From positions 1 to 48,967 of the forward strand of contig CAAEFE010000025.1 in the NCBI GenBank assembly GCA_900755095.1: 48,967 nt of DNA, in the 5' to 3' direction. Made by a program: the position numbers and the translations under genes. The DNA is from an uncultured Bacteroides sp. Its GTDB lineage: Bacteria > Bacteroidota > Bacteroidia > Bacteroidales > Bacteroidaceae. Below, piece after piece: positions 17,469-26,121 of the stretch. The notes under the pieces were generated by a model, which did no database searches, was not told the DNA's origin, and was given only the letters and a program-made list of their open reading frames with translations. How positions within the stretch are numbered: position 1 is the stretch's first letter; the number at the start of each line of letters is the position of its first letter.

Positions 17469-17476
17469 TACATTTG
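17469..17476 (+). promoter_or_regulatory. -7 box of the TPR histidine kinase gene
   Basis: TACATTTG matches TAnnTTTG exactly and lies 23 nt before the ATG at 17500, giving a short leader. Confidence 0.5.
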
Positions 17477-17499
17477 TAGTAAATAATAAAAGCAATAGT

Positions 17500-19053
17500 A
17501 TGAAAACGTCCATTGTAACTCTTTTAATCACATTTTGTTTTTATCTGTCAGTTTATGCACAAGCACCTCAGGATAAAGCCACAGAACTAAAAGAACAGGC
17601 TTTAAGCAGCCTGAAGCAGAAAGATTACATCAAAGCCCGTTATCTGTTTAAGAAAGCGTATGAAGCATTTGCCGTGCGAGAGAACTATCCACAAGCTATA
17701 GAATGTGGTATTCAAGCCAATGCTCTATATGTCAGAGAAAACTTCTACAAAGAAGGTTTCGAATTATGCCGTAATATGGAACAACTCATCTGGACAGGCG
17801 AACAGAAGCAAAACAAAGTCTTTTATGACTTACGCTTTCCCATCAGCAAGGAACGGTTGCAGATGTACATTTCACTGAAGAATCCCGCACAGGCGAAGAA
17901 CCAGCTGGACAAATTGGAAGAGATTGCCAGTCTCGCCAAAAATGATTCTTTAATGGAAGTGCTGCTCTATACGAAAGCCAACTATTACTATACTTTCAAT
18001 CAGAATACACAAGGAGACGCCTGTTTCCGCAAACTCATCAGCCAATACAAGGAAAAGAAGGACTACGATAAAGTGAGCGACTGCTACAAGACTCTTATCG
18101 GCATCGCCCGCAAAGCCAACAATGCCCCGTTGATGGAACGTACGTACGAAAGCTATATTGTATGGACCGACTCTGTAAAAGCCCTGACTGCCCAGGATGA
18201 GCTGAATGTCCTGAAACGAAAATATGACGAAAACCTCCAGACCATACAGGACAAAGACAGCACAGTATCCGCCAAGCAATACATCATCATAGGACTTTGT
18301 ACACTTGTAGCTATCCTTGTAGCCGCAATCATTGTACTTGCCATCTTACTGCTGAAATTTATCACCGGCAACCGCAAACTCAAAAAGAGCGTGGTCATAG
18401 CCAATGAGCACAACGAGCTGAAAACAAAGTTCATCCGGAATATATCCTCACAAATGGAGCCGACTCTGAACACTTTAGGGACTTCCGCCAAAGAGCTTTC
18501 CGCCCAAGCACCAAGGTATGCAGAGCAGATGCAGGCACAAGTAGCAGCCTTAAAGCAATTCAGCGACAATATTCAAGAGCTTTCCTCTTTGGAGAACTCA
18601 CTGACCGAACCTTATGAAATGGGAGAAGTCAATGCGGGTACTTTCTGCGAAAGCGTCATGGAGAAGGCTAAAGAATTTATGAAGCCGGACGTCACCCCTT
18701 CTGTAAACGCCCCCAAACTCCAAGTAAAAACGAATAAAGAACAGCTGGAACGTATCCTGCTCTACTTGCTGAAAAATGCCGCTTTCTATACGGAGCAAGG
18801 ACGTATCAGCCTCGACTTCAAGAAACGTGGCGCGCACACCCATCAGTTCATCATAACCGATACGGGAACAGGTATCCCGGCAGAACAACAGGAAAATCTC
18901 TTCAAACCTTTCACCCAGGTCAAAGACCTGACTACAGGTGATGGCTTGGGATTACCTATCTGCTCACTCATCGCCACCAAAATGAATGGCAGTCTGACAT
19001 TGGACACAAGCTACACCAAGGGATGCCGGTTTATACTGGAACTTCACGCATAA
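17500..19053 (+). CDS. TPR sensor histidine kinase-like protein lacking the phospho-acceptor histidine
   Basis: A signal peptide (about 1-20) precedes periplasmic TPR-like helices (25-255), one membrane helix (about 261-287) and a cytoplasmic kinase-like region. The ATPase domain looks intact: N box LLKNAAFY (Asn426), G1 DTGTGIP at 454-460, F box LFKPF, G2 GDGLGLPI at 480-487. The H box reads FIRNIS-S317-QMEP, where sensor kinases have NISHE/Q. The codon is TCA, so the histidine is truly absent at that position. It may bind ATP without autophosphorylating canonically, or work as a pseudokinase. No response regulator is adjacent. It is the gene nearest to the PUL's downstream end, separated by noncoding DNA and a terminator. 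Confidence 0.8.
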   Translation: MKTSIVTLLITFCFYLSVYAQAPQDKATELKEQALSSLKQKDYIKARYLFKKAYEAFAVRENYPQAIECGIQANALYVRENFYKEGFELCRNMEQLIWTGEQKQNKVFYDLRFPISKERLQMYISLKNPAQAKNQLDKLEEIASLAKNDSLMEVLLYTKANYYYTFNQNTQGDACFRKLISQYKEKKDYDKVSDCYKTLIGIARKANNAPLMERTYESYIVWTDSVKALTAQDELNVLKRKYDENLQTIQDKDSTVSAKQYIIIGLCTLVAILVAAIIVLAILLLKFITGNRKLKKSVVIANEHNELKTKFIRNISSQMEPTLNTLGTSAKELSAQAPRYAEQMQAQVAALKQFSDNIQELSSLENSLTEPYEMGEVNAGTFCESVMEKAKEFMKPDVTPSVNAPKLQVKTNKEQLERILLYLLKNAAFYTEQGRISLDFKKRGAHTHQFIITDTGTGIPAEQQENLFKPFTQVKDLTTGDGLGLPICSLIATKMNGSLTLDTSYTKGCRFILELHA

Positions 19054-19075
19054 GTAACGTAAGGTATTCAAGAGC

Positions 19076-19163
19076 TTTGTATAGTTAGATTACCCGCAAC
19101 CATTGTCAACTATAATTATCGTAATTAGCTATAATCGGAGAACGCACATTCTAACTATACAAA
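19076..19163. repeat. 88-bp segment bounded by perfect 14-bp inverted repeats
   Basis: TTTGTATAGTTAGA at 19076-19089 is the exact reverse complement of the bases at 19150-19163. The 60 bp between contain a second imperfect palindrome (ATAATTA-TCG-TAATTA). It could be a miniature inverted-repeat element, a paired operator, or a long transcript-end hairpin after the kinase gene. No target-site duplication is evident. Confidence 0.6.
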
Positions 19164-19175
19164 AATAGCAACAGA

Positions 19176-19254
19176 GTACTGCATAAACGGCAACCGGGTT
19201 TATAATAAATACTGTGATCGTTTATTATAAACGTCCCCCTCGTTTATTATAAAC
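19176..19254. repeat. Three 13-bp palindromes at exact 22-bp spacing, plus a half site
   Basis: GTTTATTATAAAC occurs at 19220-19232 and 19242-19254. A one-mismatch inverted copy, GTTTATAATAAAT, is at 19198-19210. A half site (ATAAAC, in GT-N5-ATAAAC) at 19176-19188 keeps the same 22-bp register. Two helical turns put all sites on one DNA face, as for cooperative binding of a dimeric protein. Confidence 0.7.
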
Positions 19255-19299
19255 TTTAAAATAGAAATTTGTAGAATCTGGATTGAATTTATAATACAA

Positions 19300-19335
19300 A
19301 AAAGGCTGCAAACCTCATAAAGTTTGCAGCCTTTT
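19300..19335. terminator. Bidirectional terminator between the kinase gene and the PUL
   Basis: AAAAGGCTGCAAAC and GTTTGCAGCCTTTT form a perfect 14-bp stem around CTCATAAA. A flanks on the left and T on the right let it terminate both the rightward kinase transcript and the leftward PUL. The 209 bp from 19336 to the last PUL gene hold nothing else I recognise. Confidence 0.85.
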
Positions 19336-19544
19336 CCTATATCGGAGTATCCTATCCTCTGTTATACGTCAGAGAGATAAGTACTATTTGTTACTATATT
19401 ATACCACCGTAGAGGATGATCACACACTAATTTTCTCATTTTATTATATCGTTCTTATATTATTCAGTTCAGGTTTGGAACTACAATATACAACAATAAA
19501 AAGCGTTTGTCAAGTACCTGCTGCATTTTCAAGTATTCAAGCGA

Positions 19545-20531
19545 TTATTTCATGACTCTCGGTTCAATGACCTCTCCGCTAATAGAAACCACTCCCTGAT
19601 CTGAGATAGCGAAATCCTTGAAATAGGAAGTACGCGGATGTATTTTCTCTTTGCTCCAGTGGGCATGGAAAATGTATTTCCAGCTGCCATCTTTGCATTG
19701 AAAAGGCGCGCCATGCCCCGTACCGACCAATCCCATGCCCTCAACTCCTTGCAGAAGCGGATTCTTGCTATACTTAATCCATGGTCCCATTGGTGACTTG
19801 GAAGTGGCATAGCCCACTCCATAGCCCTTATTCTGATAATGGTTGGCAGAATAGATCAGATAATATGTTCCATTCTTCTTGAGGACTGAAGGTCCTTCTG
19901 CTACTTTAGCCTGCAAAAGTTCCCACGGTGCTTCCGCTTTCACACATTGAGATAATGTCTCCGTTTTAATCTTCATCAAATCATCGGTCATCCGAGCTAC
20001 CCAAATAACATTTCCATCGGTAAAACGCACAAAATAAAGATAGGGAGTACCATCGTCATCTATAAAGAGGGAAGTATCAATGCTTTTCTCCTCCCAAACA
20101 GGTTGTTTCACTTCCTGCCGGAACGGGCCTACAGGGGAGTCGGAAGTAGCCACACAGATATGCTCTTCTACCGAATAGAACATATAAAATTTCTTTTTCG
20201 ATTCGATATAGTAAACCTCTGGTGCCCAAAAGCCCCACTTCCCGTATGAATCGGCTGCCGACAACGCTTGTCCCTCCCGTTTCCAGTTCTTCAAATCGTC
20301 CGAAGAAAAACAGGCGAAACCTTCACCTTTCGTTGTGCCACCGGTACCATAGGCATAATACTTGTTATTATAAAGCATCACATACGGATCAGCAATAGGC
20401 AGACGATCTGACTCAACACTCACTTTTTTCTCCGGAGCATTGTTTCCTTCTTTCTCCATTGCACCACTTTTTCCGTTGCAAACCAACAGGATGCAAAGAA
20501 GCAAAAGAGCGTTCATCCCTTTCTTTATCAT
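19545..20531 (-). CDS. GH43 family glycoside hydrolase (last gene of the PUL)
   Basis: Five-bladed propeller hydrolase, family 43, of the alpha-L-arabinofuranosidase/beta-xylosidase/galactofuranosidase type. The general base is Asp48 in LPIADPYVML. The pKa-modulating Asp lies in SIDTSLFIDDDGTPYLYF, and the general acid Glu in VAEGPSVLKKNG. I start at 20531 (MIKKGMNALLLLCILLVC), which gives a clean signal peptide. The in-frame ATG at 20564 sits at or before the predicted transcription start. It has its own -7 box at 20572-20579. It is clearly paralogous to the catalytic domain of the GH43 at 33323-34645 but lacks that protein's N-terminal module. Exact linkage specificity cannot be read. Confidence 0.88.
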   Translation of the reverse strand: MIKKGMNALLLLCILLVCNGKSGAMEKEGNNAPEKKVSVESDRLPIADPYVMLYNNKYYAYGTGGTTKGEGFACFSSDDLKNWKREGQALSAADSYGKWGFWAPEVYYIESKKKFYMFYSVEEHICVATSDSPVGPFRQEVKQPVWEEKSIDTSLFIDDDGTPYLYFVRFTDGNVIWVARMTDDLMKIKTETLSQCVKAEAPWELLQAKVAEGPSVLKKNGTYYLIYSANHYQNKGYGVGYATSKSPMGPWIKYSKNPLLQGVEGMGLVGTGHGAPFQCKDGSWKYIFHAHWSKEKIHPRTSYFKDFAISDQGVVSISGEVIEPRVMK

Positions 20532-20571
20532 AGACAGACTTTTTAAGTTTATAATTGCAGACAAAGTTACT

Positions 20572-20579
20572 TATTTTTT
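20572..20579 (-). promoter_or_regulatory. -7 box for the terminal GH43 gene
   Basis: The minus strand reads TAACTTTG, an exact TAnnTTTG match, with a predicted leader of about 34 nt. It may let this gene be expressed apart from the upstream PUL genes. Confidence 0.45.
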
Positions 20580-20626
20580 CGGGCAAAACAGTTATGTTCT
20601 GCACCTTAACCATCAATAATGACACA

Positions 20627-20659
20627 GGGCGGGCTAAAAAGATTTTTTTTAGTCCACCC
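20627..20659 (-). other. Intercistronic hairpin between GH2 and GH43
   Basis: GGGCGGGCTAAAAA pairs with TTTTTAGTCCACCC over 14 positions (one mismatch, one G-T wobble) around a 5-nt loop. In the direction of transcription no T run follows, so attenuation or mRNA processing is likelier than full termination. Confidence 0.5.
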
Positions 20660-20701
20660 CATACCAACAATCAGATAAATATCATGAGTAAATGGAACCT
20701 G

Positions 20702-22513
20702 TTATTTCAGAGCATCACAGATCTCCTTATTCATCTTCCTCAATGTTTTCTCATCCAGCTTGATAACCTTACGGTCATAAGTCAATAATCCGTTTACTTC
20801 TACTTCCACATCTGTAGTCTGAGTATAGACAGCAGCCGAGAATCCACGGGGAATCAGTTCTTTCAATACATTGGCATATTCCATATATTTATCGGTTGCC
20901 TCCTTAGAAGTATTAAACTGAACATATCCCCAGTTACGATCCGGTTCCCATAGATGCTCTTTCAATACCAGACCGATACCACCATATTCTCCGAGCACTG
21001 TAGCACGCTGGGCGTCATACAGAAACATTTCCGGCCCCGGATAATGGTGCAAGTCAAGCATATCACCACAAGTATAATGATTACCACCACTGGCAGGATT
21101 CACCAGGCGTGAAGGGTCATATTGTTTGGTCCATTCTGCAATTTCAGGAGTCTTGAACTGTCCCCAGGCTTCATTAAACGGTACCCATGTACCAATACAA
21201 GGATAAGAATAAAGACAATCGATGATTTCTTTCCATTCTTTTCGATAGGTTGCTTCTGATTCTGTGGAACGTTTCTTCTCCGTTCCTGTAAAATACTCGC
21301 GCATCTGCCATTCCGGATTCTTATCTCCGCTCGGCATATCTTGCCATACAATAATCCCCAGACGGTCGCAATGCGTATACCAACGAGCCGGTTCCACCTT
21401 GATATGTTTACGGATCATGTTATAACCAAAGTCTTTTGTCTTTTGAATATCATATACCAATGCCTCATCACAAGGAGCCGTATACAGCCCATCGGGCCAC
21501 CAGCCTTGATCTAAAGGACCGAACTGGAACTGGTCCTTATTATTCAACTGCAAGCGCACAATGCCGTTCTTGTCTCTCTTGGTAGAGAATTTACGCATGG
21601 CAGCATAACTCTTGACCTTATCCACCAGCTTATTGCCTTCGAACAGGCTGATCTCCAGATCATACAAAGAAGGGGACTCCGGTGACCATAACTTCACATC
21701 AGCCGGCATGGCTATTTCAACAGGAATACCATTAATGGAAACTCCTTTAGCCACCAGTTCCTTTCCATCGAACACCTTCACTTCTATTTTGTCCGATAGC
21801 TTCTTCTCATCAGTAGCAACTTCTACTGTCAGTTTATTCAGATCGATATCAGGAGTTATTTTGATGTTCGTGATAGACTGTGCAGGCACAGGTTCCAGCC
21901 ATACTGTCTGCCATATTCCACTAACCGGCGTATACCAGATACCGGAGGGCTTATTCACTTGTTTTCCTCTAGGCTGAGTACCATTATCCGTCGGATCCCA
22001 AACCTTTACTACCAGTTCATTCTCTCCATTCTTCAAGGCAGGAGTGATATCGAATGAGAAAGGAGTAAAGCCACCAGTATGCTGTCCTATTTTAATTTGA
22101 TTTACCCAAATATCTGTTTTCCAGTCAACAGCTCCAAAATGCAGCAATACACGTTCGCCTTTCCATTTTGACGGCACAGAGAATTTGCGTTGGTACCACA
22201 AGTCATTCTCCTTTCCGAGTCTTTTTCCTACACCGGACAAGCTGGATTCTATCGCAAAAGGAACCAGGATCTGTCCCTCATATTTTTGAGGAGCCGCCTG
22301 CCCTACCGGAGTTATGGCGTAATTCCACAACCCATTCAGGTTCACCCAGTTCGGACGTTCCATAATCGGACGGGGATACTCGGGCAACACATTCTCAACG
22401 TCTATTTTGGTAGCCCATTCTGTTTTAATCCGTTCTCCTGCCGGTTTCCACTGAGCAGGCAGATACGAACAATTAAAAAACACGACTAATAAGATAATAA
22501 ATTGTTTCATCAT
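20702..22513 (-). CDS. GH2 family glycoside hydrolase, 603 aa
   Basis: A signal peptide (MMKQFIILLVVFFNCSYLPAQ) is followed by the GH2 jelly-roll domain (WVNLNGLWNYAI, then VLLHFGAVDWKTDIWVNQ), an Ig-like domain and the TIM barrel. The acid/base pair Asn-Glu is in WVPFNEAWGQF and the nucleophile Glu in LGEYGGIG. The layout resembles short GH2 enzymes annotated only as 'sugar-binding domain' beta-galactosidase-like proteins. Activity could be on beta-galactoside, beta-glucuronide or alpha-L-arabinopyranoside. The start at 22513 (or 22510) gives the natural signal peptide; a longer frame adds ten unsupported residues. The upstream toroid gene ends at 22557, so the two are probably cotranscribed. 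Confidence 0.88.
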   Translation of the reverse strand: MMKQFIILLVVFFNCSYLPAQWKPAGERIKTEWATKIDVENVLPEYPRPIMERPNWVNLNGLWNYAITPVGQAAPQKYEGQILVPFAIESSLSGVGKRLGKENDLWYQRKFSVPSKWKGERVLLHFGAVDWKTDIWVNQIKIGQHTGGFTPFSFDITPALKNGENELVVKVWDPTDNGTQPRGKQVNKPSGIWYTPVSGIWQTVWLEPVPAQSITNIKITPDIDLNKLTVEVATDEKKLSDKIEVKVFDGKELVAKGVSINGIPVEIAMPADVKLWSPESPSLYDLEISLFEGNKLVDKVKSYAAMRKFSTKRDKNGIVRLQLNNKDQFQFGPLDQGWWPDGLYTAPCDEALVYDIQKTKDFGYNMIRKHIKVEPARWYTHCDRLGIIVWQDMPSGDKNPEWQMREYFTGTEKKRSTESEATYRKEWKEIIDCLYSYPCIGTWVPFNEAWGQFKTPEIAEWTKQYDPSRLVNPASGGNHYTCGDMLDLHHYPGPEMFLYDAQRATVLGEYGGIGLVLKEHLWEPDRNWGYVQFNTSKEATDKYMEYANVLKELIPRGFSAAVYTQTTDVEVEVNGLLTYDRKVIKLDEKTLRKMNKEICDALK

Positions 22514-22556
22514 GATATAATTTAAAAGGTTTCTGCAGGACACAACCTGTACTGTT

Positions 22557-24590
22557 TTATTTCTTCAGGAAAGTCTCCGCACGTCCGGGAGTATAAAGTT
22601 CCCATAAGGAAGCAACCGTCCAGCCGGGAGCAAAAATATCGTTGTAATATCCTTTTCCATTCTTTCCATAATCCCAGTTGGTGTGCTGAACCACTTCAGG
22701 ATAATAACCGACCTTAGCAATGCCGCACATATGGCCCTCATGAGGCAGCAACTGACGCATGGAAGTCGAGATCACCTCTGCAAAATCAGACAAGCGGTTC
22801 TCTTTGTATTCTTTGGACAACCAACGAAGCACGTCAGCAAATTCAAAAACAAATACATCGATATGATTATTTTCCACTGACACATTTCCCCAACCGCGGG
22901 TTTTCATGCCAATGTCTCCCAACATCTGTCCCGGAGCAAACGGAACATCCCACAGATAATACCATGACAGGGCAAAGTAGGCGGCCTTCTTTGTCAGGTC
23001 AGCATAATGCTTATGTTCTTCGCCTTTCGTAATCAGTGAAAGATAGTATGTAGCAGTGGCTGCATACAGCGATGCTTCTTTGTCCTCGCAGTTCGCATCA
23101 AGTGTAGAAGAGAAATAGTCTGCTTTGGAGATCAGTTCTTTCTCAAGATATTCAGCTGTCTTTCTGGCGCTGGCAAGATAGCGTTTGTCCTTGAAGTATT
23201 TATATCCCAGCACTAGTGGCAATGTTGCTGAAGGAGTACTACCTCCGCTCTTATCCACAATCGTAAAGTCATCACGGAATTTTCTGGGGAAACTGCCGTC
23301 AGCGTTCTGAAGTTTCAGGAACATTTCAAACATCTGTTTGACCCGCTGTTCCCACTCCGGGTACTTGCGTCCCTGTTTCTTTTCGTATGCCAGAAAATGA
23401 AGTATCGCATAAATTCCTTCAGATTGACGTCGAATACTATGTACCGGTTCTTCAAACCCACGGTTTAAATTAACAAATTCCTTAAAGAAACCCGCCGGTG
23501 TAAATCCATTCTTCAGATAACTGTCAAAGATCTTAAGACTATTTTCCTTCAGTTCTTCACGATTGGTTTCCCAGCCATATTCCCAAGCATTGAACGAGTT
23601 CAAGAGCACACGTCCCACGAAACCAATTTCCGCTTCACCGTTACTCTTACAGTCATCTGTTCGCAGACCGACGCCCGAATTATAGGTCAACTCCGGCTTG
23701 CTTACCAAGCTATTCACAAAGTAATTGCTGAGCGTCTGCTTCATATCAGAAATGGAGTAAGGAGTGTCAACCGGTTTCGGAGCATAAGTATCATAAGAAT
23801 ATTCCCAGGCATGACGTACAAAATCGGAGAAGTCATCCGCACTGTTTTCCGAAATTTCCCAAGTTAACATGATGTTTTCCCCTTTCTTCAGCAGTTGGAA
23901 AGCTTTTACTTTAGGAGCCAATGTCAGTTTACGGATATAACTTCTGGGAGCTTCTTCATAGGGGAAACCGAAAGAAAGCGCAGCCACTCCATTCTGATTT
24001 TCAAAACCTGTAAAACCCAAGGATGTTTTTCCGGAAAGAATCACTTCACCTTCCTTATGTGTAGTCAAAGCGTCGGTCGTAAACTTATCCAGTCGGTTTA
24101 CTGTCATATATCGCTTGTCCTTCTCATTATAGATTCCCGTCAATGGAGCACTCAATCTATCCTCACGGACTACCCAACTATCAGATGTATGGAATGAAGG
24201 AGCTTCTTTGGGCGAGCGCAGATTACGGCGATACCAAAATCCGGGCATGTAAAACAAGCAATCGTCGTGACGGAAACCGGTAGACACATTCTGTCCATAG
24301 TTAAAGTACACATCCTCCAGAGCTGTAATACACATGTCAATATGTAGACGCCCATTAGCTTCCTTGACCTTTTGAGAAATCGTCAGCGGAATATTTTCAG
24401 AGGCTACTAACTGATAGGCAGAATTATCATTCTGCGTTCTCTTTAAAATTAAAGGGTACTGCTTAGCCTTATTTCCGGGCACTTTCAAAGAAATATGTGC
24501 ATTGACCTGTTCCGGTGTATAATTAACGGCCCAGGCAGACCCGGTCAATAGCCCGATAGCTATTCCACAAAGCAAGAATTTTAAGTTCAT
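22557..24590 (-). CDS. Exported protein with (alpha/alpha) toroid fold, probable unclassified glycosidase
   Basis: From the ATG at 24590 the protein has a clean signal peptide (MNLKFLLCGIAIGLLTGSAWA). The first 270 residues look like a beta-sandwich. The rest has helical-hairpin repeats of a six-hairpin toroid: FFKEFVNLNRGFEEPVHSI, then QSEGIYAILHFLAYE, FLKLQNADGSFPRKF, and a late GMKTRGWGNVSVENNHIDVF segment with conserved-looking His/Asn/Asp. Tryptophan- and acid-rich loops are typical of GH or PL active sites. It is reminiscent of toroid families such as GH154 (beta-glucuronidase), but I cannot assign a family. Position between GH105 and GH2 in the PUL argues for glycan cleavage in the periplasm. 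Confidence 0.65.
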   Translation of the reverse strand: MNLKFLLCGIAIGLLTGSAWAVNYTPEQVNAHISLKVPGNKAKQYPLILKRTQNDNSAYQLVASENIPLTISQKVKEANGRLHIDMCITALEDVYFNYGQNVSTGFRHDDCLFYMPGFWYRRNLRSPKEAPSFHTSDSWVVREDRLSAPLTGIYNEKDKRYMTVNRLDKFTTDALTTHKEGEVILSGKTSLGFTGFENQNGVAALSFGFPYEEAPRSYIRKLTLAPKVKAFQLLKKGENIMLTWEISENSADDFSDFVRHAWEYSYDTYAPKPVDTPYSISDMKQTLSNYFVNSLVSKPELTYNSGVGLRTDDCKSNGEAEIGFVGRVLLNSFNAWEYGWETNREELKENSLKIFDSYLKNGFTPAGFFKEFVNLNRGFEEPVHSIRRQSEGIYAILHFLAYEKKQGRKYPEWEQRVKQMFEMFLKLQNADGSFPRKFRDDFTIVDKSGGSTPSATLPLVLGYKYFKDKRYLASARKTAEYLEKELISKADYFSSTLDANCEDKEASLYAATATYYLSLITKGEEHKHYADLTKKAAYFALSWYYLWDVPFAPGQMLGDIGMKTRGWGNVSVENNHIDVFVFEFADVLRWLSKEYKENRLSDFAEVISTSMRQLLPHEGHMCGIAKVGYYPEVVQHTNWDYGKNGKGYYNDIFAPGWTVASLWELYTPGRAETFLKK

Positions 24591-24970
24591 ACAGCTCATC
24601 ATAATTATATGAATCAGCACTAATCCTGATTCTGTTAATACTTTATTTAGATATATTTCCCAAGCCATTACCGGCTCTTATCAACGAGGACAAAATTAGC
24701 GAAGATCACCTTATCTCAGTAAAACAAATTGAGCAATTAGTAAAAGAATTCGTTCTAAATGAATGTAGAATGAGTAAAATAGTACCAAAACAGAACATAT
24801 TACGTCCTTTTTGCCTGTTCATCGAGTGCCGATATCTGAAGATCCAGTCTCATGCAACCGTATCCGTTATGATAAAAGCATCCGCAGCTTCCCTCTCTCA
24901 AAAGGGAAACTACGGACTATGATTCTCCTTGATTTATGCGGCAATAAAACAAGAATAAGGAAATACTCTG
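24591..24970 (-). promoter_or_regulatory. Internal PUL gap with a candidate third promoter
   Basis: Between the GH105 stop and the toroid start lie 380 bp without a credible gene. The minus strand has TAATTTTG at 24698-24691, an exact TAnnTTTG match, giving a leader near 95 nt. I do not see the paired operator found at the other two PUL promoters. An imperfect TTCCC/GGGAA hairpin near 24890 is too weak to call. Confidence 0.4.
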
Positions 24971-26074
24971 TTATTTTTCCAGAAGAGCGACAGTACACCA
25001 AAGAACGGGACCTTGTCCATGATAATCACCAGTACGACGAGGACGATCATAATAGTACTGCAGATCATTCTTTTTATTGGTTCCGACACAAACTTCTCTT
25101 ACCTGGTTCTTTTCATTAACGTATGGAACCAAAGCCAACCAAGCTTTCCGGGCAGCAGGTGCATACTCTTCCGCATCCAGCCAGCCATTCTTCACGCCCA
25201 TAATGAATGCGAAAGTAAACATTGCCGATCCGGATGACTCTGTCCAGCAATCAGACTTGTCAATCAACTGATTCCACAAGCCATCTGCATTCTGATACTC
25301 CTTCAGGCTTTTCATCATTTTCTGATAGCCTTCCAAGATACGGGCACGGTCTTTGTGCTTCTTTGGCAAACAACGGAGCAGCTCCGACATACCTGCCGCC
25401 ATCCATCCGTTCCCACGTCCCCAATAGAAAGGAACATCCGGTGCATGATAGAAAAGACCATTCGGGCGTTGCAGTTCATCCAGGTACATCACCATTTCTT
25501 TCGCCGCCCGATCAATATATTTACGGTCCTTCGTCACTTTATACGCATGAGTCTGCACAATCGTAATCATGTACATGTCATCAATCCACAAACGTGTCTG
25601 CCAGGAATACCCTTTTTCAGCCCATTCCTTTTCTTTAGGCTTTGCATTTGCGGGAACTTCCCACTGAGAGTCGGCATAAGGCAGTCCAAGATACAGGTAT
25701 TTCTTATCCTTTGTCACTCGGTACATATCCAGTGGAAGGCTACCGAACATATTCAAATCCACATGATTCATAATCGGCTGCAGCGCCTTCTCTGATGTAA
25801 ACAAAGGGGCAAACTTATCTTCCAGAAGCTTTATCAACTCTTTATCTTTTGTTACCGCAGCATATTTCAGCGCGCCATTCCAGTAGAATGTTTCCGGATA
25901 TCCAATCCATTTACCGGCATGAAGTGCGTGCTTCTCGCCTACAAAGCGGTATGCCAAACGCTTACCGACCTCTTCGGGAGTGTATCCTTCCGGGAAGTCC
26001 GTCAGCAATTTAGTCTGAGCTGATAATAGTTGAAAAGGCAACAAGAGCAATAATAAAAGTAGTTTTTTACACAT
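24971..26074 (-). CDS. GH105 unsaturated uronyl hydrolase (single-domain copy)
   Basis: GH105 enzymes remove the 4,5-unsaturated uronic acid left at the non-reducing end by polysaccharide lyases, e.g. in rhamnogalacturonan. After a signal peptide (1-20) the toroid domain shows family motifs: NHVDLNMFGSLPLDMY, WQTRLWIDDMYM with catalytic-type Asp165/166, DVPFYWGRGNGWMAAGM, and the C-terminal GDYHGQGPVLWCTVALLEK. At 367 aa it is a complete single-domain enzyme. It is strongly similar along its whole length to residues about 205-547 of the GH105 at 31659-33302, including nearly identical last residues. The periplasm is the likely site. Confidence 0.92.
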   Translation of the reverse strand: MCKKLLLLLLLLPFQLLSAQTKLLTDFPEGYTPEEVGKRLAYRFVGEKHALHAGKWIGYPETFYWNGALKYAAVTKDKELIKLLEDKFAPLFTSEKALQPIMNHVDLNMFGSLPLDMYRVTKDKKYLYLGLPYADSQWEVPANAKPKEKEWAEKGYSWQTRLWIDDMYMITIVQTHAYKVTKDRKYIDRAAKEMVMYLDELQRPNGLFYHAPDVPFYWGRGNGWMAAGMSELLRCLPKKHKDRARILEGYQKMMKSLKEYQNADGLWNQLIDKSDCWTESSGSAMFTFAFIMGVKNGWLDAEEYAPAARKAWLALVPYVNEKNQVREVCVGTNKKNDLQYYYDRPRRTGDYHGQGPVLWCTVALLEK

Positions 26075-26121
26075 AACGACTTATTTTTATTTATTATACA
26101 ATTATAGAATATCTACGGGAG

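Noticed and set aside
19176..19254. 22-bp periodic repeats read as a CRISPR array
   Set aside because: The repeats are 13-bp palindromes with only 9-bp intervals, and no cas genes are present; operator or iteron sites fit better.
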